Below, one piece after another: positions 38,701 to 46,919 of a DNA stretch of 64,000 bases (its first letter is position 1; each line of letters begins with the position of its first letter). The DNA comes from Clostridium sp. K4410.MGS-306 (GTDB lineage: Bacteria > Cyanobacteriota > Vampirovibrionia > Gastranaerophilales > Gastranaerophilaceae). The stretch lies in contig LARD01000022.1 of NCBI GenBank assembly GCA_000980375.1, positions 1 to 64,000 of the forward strand, given 5' to 3'. The position numbers were made by a program, and so were the translations under genes. A model generated the notes under the pieces. It saw only the letters and a program-made list of their open reading frames with translations, was not told the DNA's origin and did not search any database.

Positions 38701-41700
38701 GAAATGGAGAAACGGTAACTACACAAACAATCTGTTCTACAAAACAGGACACAACAAACCTGAAAGAATTAATTCACGTATAATCAAAAAACTATCGGAT
38801 ATAGATGCCAAAGAAGATTACAAATTCGGCCTTATGTCAGATATTATACTGAATGGAGTTTCACAAAAAGCTGCTGAAATAGCTGCTGGAGTTAAAGATA
38901 CTATATTTTTGCCGGATTATTATTATATAAATGATATGGAAAAAGCAGCGTCAACTCTTTCTTTAAGCAAAATAAAATCTGTTAAAGCAATGCAAGAAGC
39001 CTATATGAAAAAATATATGGCAGAAAAAGACCAGCTTGACGCAAGACTTGAAAAAACTCCTTTTAATAAAGGCATTAGCTCACAACAAGAATTTGATGCA
39101 TTGCCTGATAACGATCCTGTAAAAGTAACATTCGAAAAAGCTGCAATCAAACTTTCTACCAGTTATTTGTCCTACTGGCAGCAAATGGGTAAAATCAACA
39201 GTTTCGAAGAGCTACAAAAAATAAGACAACAACAAAAGGCAGACGCCCGTGCAAACTTCAACTATGCTTTTGCAAAAGACCCGCAGATACTTTTAGCATA
39301 TGCCTTAAACAGAAATAAAAATCACGTTATTGAAATTCTTAATAAGACATTAAAAAATAATAATATAAAAATTTCCGAAGACCTAAAGGTTAAGATAATA
39401 GAAAATACCGCAGTTTACACAAAAGACAGACTTGCCGATTTTGACGGAAGTCTTAAAAACACTGTTAACTTCTTTGTGAACAACATAATCAGGCAGTTTA
39501 ATGCAAATTTACCTAAAAATGTAAACTCTTTAAAAGCAGCAATGCAGCTGAAACAATATCTTGAAAAAGATATCAATGAAGCCTTGTATTTCAATAAAAA
39601 AGATCTTTTAAAGGATACTCCTTTAAACAATGCAATCAGAAAGTATATAGATAAAAAATTTAATCCTGCAACTGATGAAGAATTTGTTCAAATTTATAGA
39701 AAACTCCAGGATATGACAACGGCAGAATTCAATGCAGCGACAGCCGATGCTCAAAATTCCGATATGGCGTATAAAGATTTAAATGCCTATGATGTTTTAA
39801 AGCTTTATACCGCTTCTAACCAGAAAGTAACAGGCACTGTTTCAAATATTATTTATCAAAAGAACTTCTTAAACCTTCTTGATATGTCTGAATACGAAGA
39901 TGCTTTCCAGTATAAAAAGCTCGAGAAAAAGCCAAGAGGCTTGCACTATAAAGGCACAAGAACATTTGATGATTTGTATTTTTCTTTTGACAGCTCTTTA
40001 GATGCCCTTGATGCCCAAAAACTGTTTAACAAATACAAAGATAAAAACTATAGGGAATACGGCGTGTTTCCTGCTTATCCTAAAATTAACAGCATAAACG
40101 ATAAAATTATAGACAAAAAAATTGATGTTTTGGAAACTTCAATAAATCAGGTATCAAAATTTGTTCAGGATTTGAAAATAAACCTCTATGTTTATGAGGC
40201 AACACACAGAATAGAAGACTTCTTAAACACTCTTGATGATAATAAAAAACTGAACAAAAAAGAGTTTGCGGTATTGAATACAATGCTTGGCGAATTTATT
40301 ACTATAATGCATAATGATATCAATATTTCTCAGTCTGTTGAAGCAGCAGAGTCTATGATAGAGCTCCCGCCTTCTTCTTTTGCAAAGGAATATAAAAATT
40401 TATTCCAACAATGGAAAAAAGAAGTCGATGCTGTTGAAAACATTAACCCTAAAGATATGCTGTTAAGCAATATCGAAACTAACATTAAGGGTCTGAAAGA
40501 AGGATTTAAAGTCTCAATTAACTCAGATATACCTGTCAGATATAGAAATATTTTGTTCACTGATTTGAATAACTGGTTGAATGAAAAGCTCAAATCAGAC
40601 ATTCCTTATTATGACAGGCTGCTAGAAAGAAGAGAGCTTGAAAATAAACTCTCATCATATGGCAATGACAATTGTGATGAAAATATCAAAACAGACTTTT
40701 TAAACAATTTGCATATTTATATAAATGCAATAAAAAGAGAGCTTGCAGGTCTTTCTAAGGTACAAAACCCTGATAAAAAGACTTTAGAGCGGCATCAAAA
40801 AATAAAAACAGCTTTTGAAAAACAAAAAGAACAGCTGGAACAAATTATCAATGATTATTCTCAAAAATATATCGACCCTCTATACTCACAGGCTTTTGAA
40901 ACTACGTTGAAAGAGTATATTTCGCATAACTTTAAACAGTCTAAAAAAGCACCCTATAATGACGAAAAAGAAGATATGCTTTTTGAAAGATTCAGAAGTG
41001 ATTATCTAAAATACCATGTTCTAAACAATCCAAAAGACATCCTTGATAGGTTTGTAGCTCTTTGTGCAAAAGATGGCGAAATTGCCTGTGCAAAAGATGA
41101 AGATCAGAAACGAAGACTGAACTTTGAGAAACAGGTTTGTAAAGATTACCTAGATACTGCTTTGTGCCTTGCTTCTCGTGCGGAAATACAGGATTTGCTT
41201 ATGAGAGCAGCCGAGCTTGGCAACACGGCTATGGTGTTTTCAAAATTCAAAAACTATGACACAGGTCTTGTTGATACGGACAAAGGCACAATTTTGACAA
41301 TGGCAGATGATGAATCAATCGATTTTATGGTAAGAAACCTTGTGCTATCAAATGATTATTCCACTGCTGTTCTTTTTATAGAAAAACTGGGACTTAGCGA
41401 AAAATTCTTGAATTTTGAAAATAAAAAACTCAGCATTAAAGATGCAAAAAAATTGATAGATAAAATGGCAGATATTCTGGTTACAACAAACTTGCAAAAT
41501 AAAATTATCACGGAAGAAACAGCAAAACTTGATGAGTCTTTTGAAAACAGTGATGATTATGTACAACGCATAGACAATGTTAAAAAAGCAATTATCAAAA
41601 GAGCTAAAGGCCTGGGAAGAAGAAATAACCTTTCCTGTGTACTGGAAAAGCTTGACGGTGCAAAAGATATGATTGCGCTCAATCCTGACATTGCAAAAAG

Positions 41701-41968
41701 TGTATTTATAAACGAGATGCTTTCAGATGCGCTCGACAATATCGGCAGAATGGCAAATGAAGATATTGCTAAAATACAAACTTCGCTTGATGAATACACA
41801 ACTTTGTATAATTTGATTCAAAAAATTGATACAACGACTAATGCAAAATCAACACAGCTTAAAGAAGAACTTATAGCCAAATTTGATGAAATAATGAAAT
41901 ATAACAACCAAAAACTTACCGGCGCTGCTCAAGGTTCTGATGATATAGAAATTTCCTACGAAGATTAG
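35708..41968 (+). CDS. Giant 2,086-residue protein with papain-like Cys/His/Asn signature
   Basis: No signal peptide or membrane helix was seen. The N-terminus has a VTFNGRRED motif (~15-23) like three neighbours. HHGMCAAISIARKLM places a possible catalytic cysteine at C236 after a helix-start pattern typical of cysteine proteases. H942 (GWHAQYIAEI) and N962 in DNSWG complete a papain-like triad; the NSWG motif and the 20-residue His-Asn distance fit family C1. However the Cys-His distance is ~706 residues, against ~134 in papain, so a very large helical insertion separates the two halves. The remainder (1000-2086) is mostly helical, lysine- and glutamate-rich, with a possible ankyrin-like stretch near 1830. 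Role unknown: secreted effector, protease or toxin are possibilities. The upstream gap (35510-35707) is AT-rich, with a GTTATATTC stretch. Confidence 0.75.
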   Translation: MKINLLNFTNPIKKVTFNGRREDRNTTQQLKQDNDYSLTENNQTKITAAIENLSKEKGESNVRFLLDVAQNLTYSTSIDTGLKPRHDWKKQLIDAAQKSLSVSDPVTQKKYEPEIKKLLNTKKPLSQDEKDILKSKDYILKNIDKSQLKDNASTNIKNIERNLNYFIVSSEIPIKQKKYILNRFEYLLSPEYKINEQLKDKKTVVLAEMLNDIVVNTDNSEIPNTKAINQKHHGMCAAISIARKLMSYEYKPGYVDTILSELDNTDNIMVYDLEHLGQGKKIPVPKITIDYNAAQNKGYRIVDAATMQWMNIADMSGLDNKPVGTYTAFDQEHFASFEDTHYPLRLEQADLQAKHTYYQALVKAKDNIDRAKLAKLKKQMNYSDAQNRLDSDIKTAQDITASLKTKLEQVLSSLSDKELHSIISNLYSLQVKTSAKIPQIKDGLQNYRFIPNEEESIKERKIKAYLTDNFNNKINTKALDSNITDIKDLILMHNSLSMQISPESILPDKIRFDRRLFDAAAAYRTSKIFALHDKDTRADYMIHYNIVDTEKFLVDNIEKSIQHIAKTGDKRYINHFAKTYGVATEKDTIVEVLQDVKQTVEEALTEELDGFYQRLGLDNRIYALAGEIKTIKNAVQEGDKDELKSIALTMGMKPDKNKVIAKLSEYENILENNCNEKQYTEIFNKVGLKNRLEAFADSFNIMADAMDAPQDAFNSAIIKEFNLCNGLDENADIIDSKKALFQLSEDFNKFSFFITMLRNQMEITDDNGNIINSADVGELILKNLENENIIIPAKELTALQKRYDAIDKIRSSDEFSSRSGKISDPSLYKYTPSEKITLQKINKSINEMAASTNKELNFVFSKIKKPMEEQARQIGVNTGRYWVQRGGSSGLHSMQQSRILQQLTDKPYYEENDLEKAVNIIKNTPHSGVSCTSVFHDKPGWHAQYIAEISNKNGKDILFHDNSWGPSEKENIWIDTEGLTRTDYKDSRGGELGYITDSKWRNGNYTNNLFYKTGHNKPERINSRIIKKLSDIDAKEDYKFGLMSDIILNGVSQKAAEIAAGVKDTIFLPDYYYINDMEKAASTLSLSKIKSVKAMQEAYMKKYMAEKDQLDARLEKTPFNKGISSQQEFDALPDNDPVKVTFEKAAIKLSTSYLSYWQQMGKINSFEELQKIRQQQKADARANFNYAFAKDPQILLAYALNRNKNHVIEILNKTLKNNNIKISEDLKVKIIENTAVYTKDRLADFDGSLKNTVNFFVNNIIRQFNANLPKNVNSLKAAMQLKQYLEKDINEALYFNKKDLLKDTPLNNAIRKYIDKKFNPATDEEFVQIYRKLQDMTTAEFNAATADAQNSDMAYKDLNAYDVLKLYTASNQKVTGTVSNIIYQKNFLNLLDMSEYEDAFQYKKLEKKPRGLHYKGTRTFDDLYFSFDSSLDALDAQKLFNKYKDKNYREYGVFPAYPKINSINDKIIDKKIDVLETSINQVSKFVQDLKINLYVYEATHRIEDFLNTLDDNKKLNKKEFAVLNTMLGEFITIMHNDINISQSVEAAESMIELPPSSFAKEYKNLFQQWKKEVDAVENINPKDMLLSNIETNIKGLKEGFKVSINSDIPVRYRNILFTDLNNWLNEKLKSDIPYYDRLLERRELENKLSSYGNDNCDENIKTDFLNNLHIYINAIKRELAGLSKVQNPDKKTLERHQKIKTAFEKQKEQLEQIINDYSQKYIDPLYSQAFETTLKEYISHNFKQSKKAPYNDEKEDMLFERFRSDYLKYHVLNNPKDILDRFVALCAKDGEIACAKDEDQKRRLNFEKQVCKDYLDTALCLASRAEIQDLLMRAAELGNTAMVFSKFKNYDTGLVDTDKGTILTMADDESIDFMVRNLVLSNDYSTAVLFIEKLGLSEKFLNFENKKLSIKDAKKLIDKMADILVTTNLQNKIITEETAKLDESFENSDDYVQRIDNVKKAIIKRAKGLGRRNNLSCVLEKLDGAKDMIALNPDIAKSVFINEMLSDALDNIGRMANEDIAKIQTSLDEYTTLYNLIQKIDTTTNAKSTQLKEELIAKFDEIMKYNNQKLTGAAQGSDDIEISYED

Positions 41969-42047
41969 TTATAAATATTAAAAGTGAAGAAATATGTTAG
42001 ATTTTTACAAAATAAATATTTATAATAAAATTGAGAAAAAGGACTGA

Positions 42048-42704
42048 ATGCGTATGAAAAAGATTATATCAGCCCAGGAAGCAATAAGTTTTATAAAAGA
42101 AGGCTCAACCGTAATGGTCGGCGGTTTTTTGGAGTGCGGAGCCCCGGATATTTTGGTTGATGAACTTGTTAATCAAAATATCGGCAATCTCACAATGATA
42201 TCTAACGATACAACCTATCCTCACGCTGATAAGGGAAAGCTTATTGTAAATAAACAGATAAAAAAACTAATTACCTCACACATTGGTACTAATCCTGAGA
42301 CAGGCAAGCAAATGCATTCCGGAGAGTTGGATGTTGAGCTGGTGCCTATGGGTACGTTGATTGAAAAAATCAGAGCCAAAGGAACAGGGCTTGGCGGTGT
42401 TTTGACCCCGACAGGCGTTGGCACGGTGCTTGAAGAAAATAAAAAAACAATGGAAATCGATGGAAAAACATTTATCTTCGAAAAACCGCTGGGTGCTGAT
42501 TTTGCATTGATTTACGGTACAAAAGTGGATAAATTCGGCAATGTTTCTTACTACGGCACAACCAGAAACCTTAACACAATCATGGCAACTGCTGCCGATA
42601 CAGTGATTGTTCAAGCCGATGAACTCGTTGACTGTTTAGACCCCAATGAAGTTGTTATACCGGGGCTTTTTGTGGATTATATTGTTGTAAAGGAAGACAA
42701 TTAA
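42048..42704 (+). CDS. CoA-transferase subunit A
   Basis: 218 residues; one half of a class I (family I) CoA-transferase that moves CoA between acyl groups, such as acetoacetate/butyrate/acetate or 3-oxoacids. Visible: ISAQEAISFIKEGSTVMVGGFLECGAPDILVDELV with the glycine-rich CoA-site loop, and TGVGTVLEE...FEKPLGADFALIYGTKVDKFGNVSYYGTTRN. The site AAGGACT lies before ATG 42048, with ATG 42054 as an alternative. The subunit B gene starts directly after the stop. Substrates cannot be fixed from sequence; in gut anaerobes these enzymes often make butyrate or use acetoacetate. Confidence 0.88.
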   Translation: MRMKKIISAQEAISFIKEGSTVMVGGFLECGAPDILVDELVNQNIGNLTMISNDTTYPHADKGKLIVNKQIKKLITSHIGTNPETGKQMHSGELDVELVPMGTLIEKIRAKGTGLGGVLTPTGVGTVLEENKKTMEIDGKTFIFEKPLGADFALIYGTKVDKFGNVSYYGTTRNLNTIMATAADTVIVQADELVDCLDPNEVVIPGLFVDYIVVKEDN

Positions 42705-43448
42705 ATGGAATTGACTGCACAAAAAACAATTGAAAAAGAATTAAACTCAAAAGTCGTTACAGACCCTATTTCAGCAGCGCACAAAGAGCTGTCAAAAGAA
42801 AAAATCAGAGAAATTATTGCAAAAAGAGCTGCAAAAGAGTTTAAAGAAGGCGATGTAGTCACTCTTGGTATCGGCCTTCCCACTGCTGTTGCAAATTATG
42901 TTCCTGAAAATATGCATGTTATTTTCCAATCAGAAAACGGACTTTTAGGTGTTGGAAAAGATCAACAAAAAGATAATCTTGATAAAAGAATCATCAACGC
43001 AGGCGGCGGCTTTGTAGAAGCTAAATACGGTGCTTGTTTTTATGACTCGCAAATGGCTTTTACAATGATGAGAGGCGGCCATATAGATGCTACTGTATTA
43101 GGGGCTCTGCAGGTTGACGAAGAAGGCAGCCTCGCAAGCTGGGTTATTCCCGGTAAAATGGTTCCTGGCATGGGCGGGTCTATGGACCTTGTTGTAGGAG
43201 CAAAAAAAGTTATTATTGCAATGGAACATACATCAAAAGGCCAGATAAAAATTGTGGATAAATGTACTCTTCCTCTTACTGCATACAAAGAGGTTGATAT
43301 GATTATAACAGAGCGTTGTGTTTTTAAAGTTAGTGATTGCGGACTTGTTCTGACCGAAATTAACCCTTTGTTTACCATTGAAGATATAAGAGCTTGCACA
43401 ACCGCTCATTTTTCAGTAAGTGACCATCTGAAATTTATGGATGTTTAA
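42705..43448 (+). CDS. CoA-transferase subunit B
   Basis: 247 residues. The catalytic glutamate that forms the CoA thioester is E77 in HVIFQSENGLLGVG. The loop TLGIGLPTAVANYV and the later MDLVVGAKKVIIAMEHTSKGQIKIVDKCTLPLT also match AtoA/ScoB-type subunits. A ~30-residue extension precedes the usual start (KEKIREIIAKRAAKEFKEGDVV). It begins immediately after the subunit A stop codon, so the two form a heteromer. The end overlaps the convergent GNAT gene by 14 bases. Confidence 0.9.
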   Translation: MELTAQKTIEKELNSKVVTDPISAAHKELSKEKIREIIAKRAAKEFKEGDVVTLGIGLPTAVANYVPENMHVIFQSENGLLGVGKDQQKDNLDKRIINAGGGFVEAKYGACFYDSQMAFTMMRGGHIDATVLGALQVDEEGSLASWVIPGKMVPGMGGSMDLVVGAKKVIIAMEHTSKGQIKIVDKCTLPLTAYKEVDMIITERCVFKVSDCGLVLTEINPLFTIEDIRACTTAHFSVSDHLKFMDV

Positions 43449-43896
43449 GATTAATTGATAAATATATCATATCTACAAGTTGTTTCCCGTTTTCGTAGAT
43501 AGGGTGGTCGTAATTTTGTATAAAAAAGTTTTTTAATGTGTGTGAATACATGAAACCCTGCTTTTTATAAAAGCGTAGTGTTTGTTCATTCTCACCTGTT
43601 CCGACCAATATTTTGTCGGCCTCACTTTTGTATAGGCTCAAAATATGCAGTAAAAGCTTTGTTCCATAACCTTTGTGATGGTATTTAGGGTATACTGCAA
43701 TATTTTTTATTTCAACAACCTTTTCACTTTTATCGGGCATATGCTCAACAGCACAAATAGCCTTCAATTCAGGATCATAAAGTCCAAAAATACGGCTTTT
43801 ATCAAGATATTTTAATATCATACTTTCCTGCTCATCACCAATTAACAGCAAATCTAAGTATTTCTTTTTATCACATAAAATTTCTTTAATTATCAT
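43435..43896 (-). CDS. GNAT family N-acetyltransferase
   Basis: 153 residues. The acetyl-CoA binding signature is clear: KNIAVYPKYHHKGYGTKLLLHIL (motif A with HHKGYGT), and NEQTLRFYKKQGFMYSHTLKNFF supplies the last helix-strand pair. It probably acetylates a small amine or protein N-terminus; the substrate is unknown. A single gene reading toward the CoA-transferase pair. Confidence 0.87.
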   Translation of the reverse strand: MIIKEILCDKKKYLDLLLIGDEQESMILKYLDKSRIFGLYDPELKAICAVEHMPDKSEKVVEIKNIAVYPKYHHKGYGTKLLLHILSLYKSEADKILVGTGENEQTLRFYKKQGFMYSHTLKNFFIQNYDHPIYENGKQLVDMIYLSINLKHP

Positions 43897-43967
43897 AAAT
43901 TCACTTTATCATGTCTTTTTATTTCTGTATAATAAAATAACTATTTAAGAGAGTATCGGAGTTAAGT

Positions 43968-46919
43968 ATGTATTTTTATGCAGACCTGCACATTCATTCA
44001 AAGTATTCCAGGGCAACAAGCAAAAGCTGTAACCTCGAAGAGCTGGCAATTTGGGCGCAAAAAAAGGGCTTGAGTGTTATATCAACGGGTGACTTTACAC
44101 ATCCGGCATGGTTTGCCGAAATTCAGGAAAAACTTGTGCCTGATAATAACGGTGCGTACAGACTCAAACCTGAAATTGAAAAACAAATAGGCCTAAAAAC
44201 GCCAATAAGGTTTATTTTGTCTGTTGAAATTTCTACAATTTATAAAAAAGGCGATAAAACAAGAAAAGTGCACCATGTGGTTTTTGCTCCGGATATGGAA
44301 ATTGCACAAAATTTCAGACAAAAACTGGGTGCTATAGGCAATATAAAATCAGACGGACGCCCGATTTTGGGGCTGGACTCTCGAGACCTTCTTGAAATTA
44401 CTCTGGAGTCAGGCGATGGTACATATATTATCCCGGCACACATATGGACACCGTGGTTTTCCGTTCTTGGTTCAAAATCGGGGTTTGACTCTATAGAAGA
44501 GTGTTACGCTGACCTTTCAGATCACATTTTTGCAGTAGAAACAGGACTGTCTTCTGACCCTGAGATGAACTGGCGGGTGTCAAAGCTTGATAAATTCAGA
44601 CTTGTATCAAACTCTGATGCGCACTCTCCTTCAAAACTTGCAAGAGAAGCGACAATCTTTGATACAGAGCCTGATTATTTCAGCATAATGAATGCACTTA
44701 AAACAGGCAGCGGTTATGTGGGAACAGTTGAATTTTTCCCGGAAGAAGGCAAATACCACGAAGACGGACATCGAAAATGTAATATTTGTTTTTCTCCGCA
44801 AGAAACAATAAAACACAACGGTATTTGTCCTGTGTGCGGAAAACCTCTTACAATAGGTGTTTTAAATAGAGTCAATGAGCTTGCCGATCGTCCCTTTGAC
44901 AGCACATTCAAACCTGCTACAGCCGGCAAAGTCGTGAGTCTTGTTCCTCTTCCTGAAATGTTATCAGAGATTATGCAGGTAGGTGTACAGAGCAAGTCTG
45001 TATGTGCCGAATATGAAAGGCTTATTCTCAAATTCGGATCAGAACTGTCTATCTTGACACAGGTCCCTGTGGAAGAAATTTCTAAAGATTCTCCTATGCT
45101 GGCAGAAGGTATCTCAAGACTGCGTGTAAACAAAGTTATCAGACATCCCGGGTATGATGGAGAATACGGTGTTATCAGGCTTTTTGAAGAAGATGAAATC
45201 TTAAAAAAAAACTCTGTAAATTTAAAACTGGATATAAAAATACCGGAAACACAAAAAACTCAACCGGCAAAAGAAAATAAATATTCAGTAAATACACAGG
45301 AATTCGTTTTTGAGAAAACACACAGCACTTCCAGCTCAAAAGAATCGAAACCTAAAAAAGCTTCTCTTGATGAATTCCAGCAGGCGGCTGTAGAAAATCC
45401 TTGTAACCAGCTATTGATAATAGCTGGACCAGGCTCCGGCAAGACGACTGTTCTTACAAGAAGAATCTCTTATTTAATAAAAGACAAAAATATTTCTGCT
45501 AAAAATTGTCTGGCTATAACCTTTACCAGACGTGCATCTTTGGAAATGAGAGAAAGACTGCAAAAATTATTGAACGCTCAGTCTGATGAAATTAATATCC
45601 ATACATTTCACTCAATGTGTCTGGAAATATTAAAAGAAAATTATGAAAAAGCAGGTCTTAGTCAGGATTTTGGTGTGATTACACCACAGGAAAAATCTTT
45701 ATATAAACAGGATGAAATCCCTGATAATTTGATAGAATTTGATGATTTGATTAACCTAACAGTTAAACTTTTTGAGGATTATCCGGAGATTAATCAGGTT
45801 TATAAAGAACGTTTTAAGTATATTTTTGTTGACGAATATCAAGATATTGATGAAAAACAATACAAACTCATAAAACTTCTGGCAGATAAGGATGCTAATT
45901 TATGTGCAATTGGAGACCCGAATCAGGCAATATACGGCTTTAGGGGCGGTGATTCAAAATTTTTCAACAATTTTTCTCAAGACTATCCAAATGTAAATAT
46001 TATTAATCTAAAAAATAACTACCGCTGTGCAAAAAGCATTGTAGAAGCCTCTAACCAGTTAATAAAGTCTGACAACATTATTGCACGCAATCTTTCATCC
46101 AAAGAAAGAATTACTATACATACGGCACCTACGGATAAGGCAGAAGCCGAGTTTATGGTGAGTACTATAGAAAATCTTATTGGCGGAAACAGCTTTTTCT
46201 CAATGGATTCTCAAAGAGCAGACGGTCAAATGGCGGATTTTTCATTCGGAGATTTTGCTATTTTATACAGAACTTCTGCGCAGCTAAAACCTATTGTTGA
46301 GGCTCTTGAACGTTCAGGAATGCCTTTTGTTAAACTTTCTGATGATATGCTGTGTGACAACAAAAGTGTGCGTAAACTCTTAAAACAACTAAATGACACA
46401 GAACCTGTAATCGTGCAGCTTGAAAGATTGTGCCCCGATTTCAAAGAAGAGATTGAAGATTACACAATAAAATACCTGAAAGAACACGCTATGGCATTTC
46501 CTGAAAGAAAAACGTTTATTCACGAAATTTCATTGCTAAAACAATCTGACACCCTTGACCAGCGTGCTGACAGAATTGCTTTAATGACACTCCATTCATC
46601 AAAGGGGCTTGAGTTTCCGTGTGTTTTTGTTACCGGGCTAGAAGACGGGATTGTGCCTTTGTACAGAGCTCAATCAGTGCAAGAAAGAGAAGAAGAAAGA
46701 CGTCTTTTGTATGTTGGTATGACTAGGGCAAAACAAAGACTGTTCTTAACAAGAGCGTTAAAAAGAAACTGGCTTGGCTCACTCAAAAATCTGGAAATTT
46801 CTCCGTTTTTGGAACGAATTGAAAAAGAGCTTATCGAATTTAGCCGGTTTGAAAAAGCACAAAAACAAAACGGCCCTAATGTGGCTGATGACGCAAGCCA
46901 GCTTTCATTGTTCAATTAA
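43968..46919 (+). CDS. Endonuclease Q-UvrD/PcrA helicase fusion
   Basis: 983 residues. Residues 1-~415 match Endonuclease Q: PHP-like metal site starting DLHIHS (D6, H8, H10), SVEISTIYKKGDKTRKVHHVV, PAHIWTPWFS, SNSDAHSP, and a zinc module C271-x2-C274...C287-x2-C290. EndoQ nicks DNA 5' of deaminated bases (uracil, hypoxanthine, xanthine) and abasic sites. A variable linker (~415-455) joins a full UvrD/PcrA-type superfamily 1 helicase: DEFQQAAVE, Walker A GPGSGKTT at 487-494, FTRRASLEMR, VDEYQDID, GDPNQAIYGFRGG, LTLHSSKGLEFP (MTLHSSKG) and VGMTRAKQRL. The fusion would couple cutting at the lesion with unwinding in one chain. Confidence 0.9.
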   Translation: MYFYADLHIHSKYSRATSKSCNLEELAIWAQKKGLSVISTGDFTHPAWFAEIQEKLVPDNNGAYRLKPEIEKQIGLKTPIRFILSVEISTIYKKGDKTRKVHHVVFAPDMEIAQNFRQKLGAIGNIKSDGRPILGLDSRDLLEITLESGDGTYIIPAHIWTPWFSVLGSKSGFDSIEECYADLSDHIFAVETGLSSDPEMNWRVSKLDKFRLVSNSDAHSPSKLAREATIFDTEPDYFSIMNALKTGSGYVGTVEFFPEEGKYHEDGHRKCNICFSPQETIKHNGICPVCGKPLTIGVLNRVNELADRPFDSTFKPATAGKVVSLVPLPEMLSEIMQVGVQSKSVCAEYERLILKFGSELSILTQVPVEEISKDSPMLAEGISRLRVNKVIRHPGYDGEYGVIRLFEEDEILKKNSVNLKLDIKIPETQKTQPAKENKYSVNTQEFVFEKTHSTSSSKESKPKKASLDEFQQAAVENPCNQLLIIAGPGSGKTTVLTRRISYLIKDKNISAKNCLAITFTRRASLEMRERLQKLLNAQSDEINIHTFHSMCLEILKENYEKAGLSQDFGVITPQEKSLYKQDEIPDNLIEFDDLINLTVKLFEDYPEINQVYKERFKYIFVDEYQDIDEKQYKLIKLLADKDANLCAIGDPNQAIYGFRGGDSKFFNNFSQDYPNVNIINLKNNYRCAKSIVEASNQLIKSDNIIARNLSSKERITIHTAPTDKAEAEFMVSTIENLIGGNSFFSMDSQRADGQMADFSFGDFAILYRTSAQLKPIVEALERSGMPFVKLSDDMLCDNKSVRKLLKQLNDTEPVIVQLERLCPDFKEEIEDYTIKYLKEHAMAFPERKTFIHEISLLKQSDTLDQRADRIALMTLHSSKGLEFPCVFVTGLEDGIVPLYRAQSVQEREEERRLLYVGMTRAKQRLFLTRALKRNWLGSLKNLEISPFLERIEKELIEFSRFEKAQKQNGPNVADDASQLSLFN

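Noticed and set aside
42221..42614. Minus-strand frames inside the CoA-transferase genes
   Set aside because: They lie wholly opposite well-supported genes and show no family motif.
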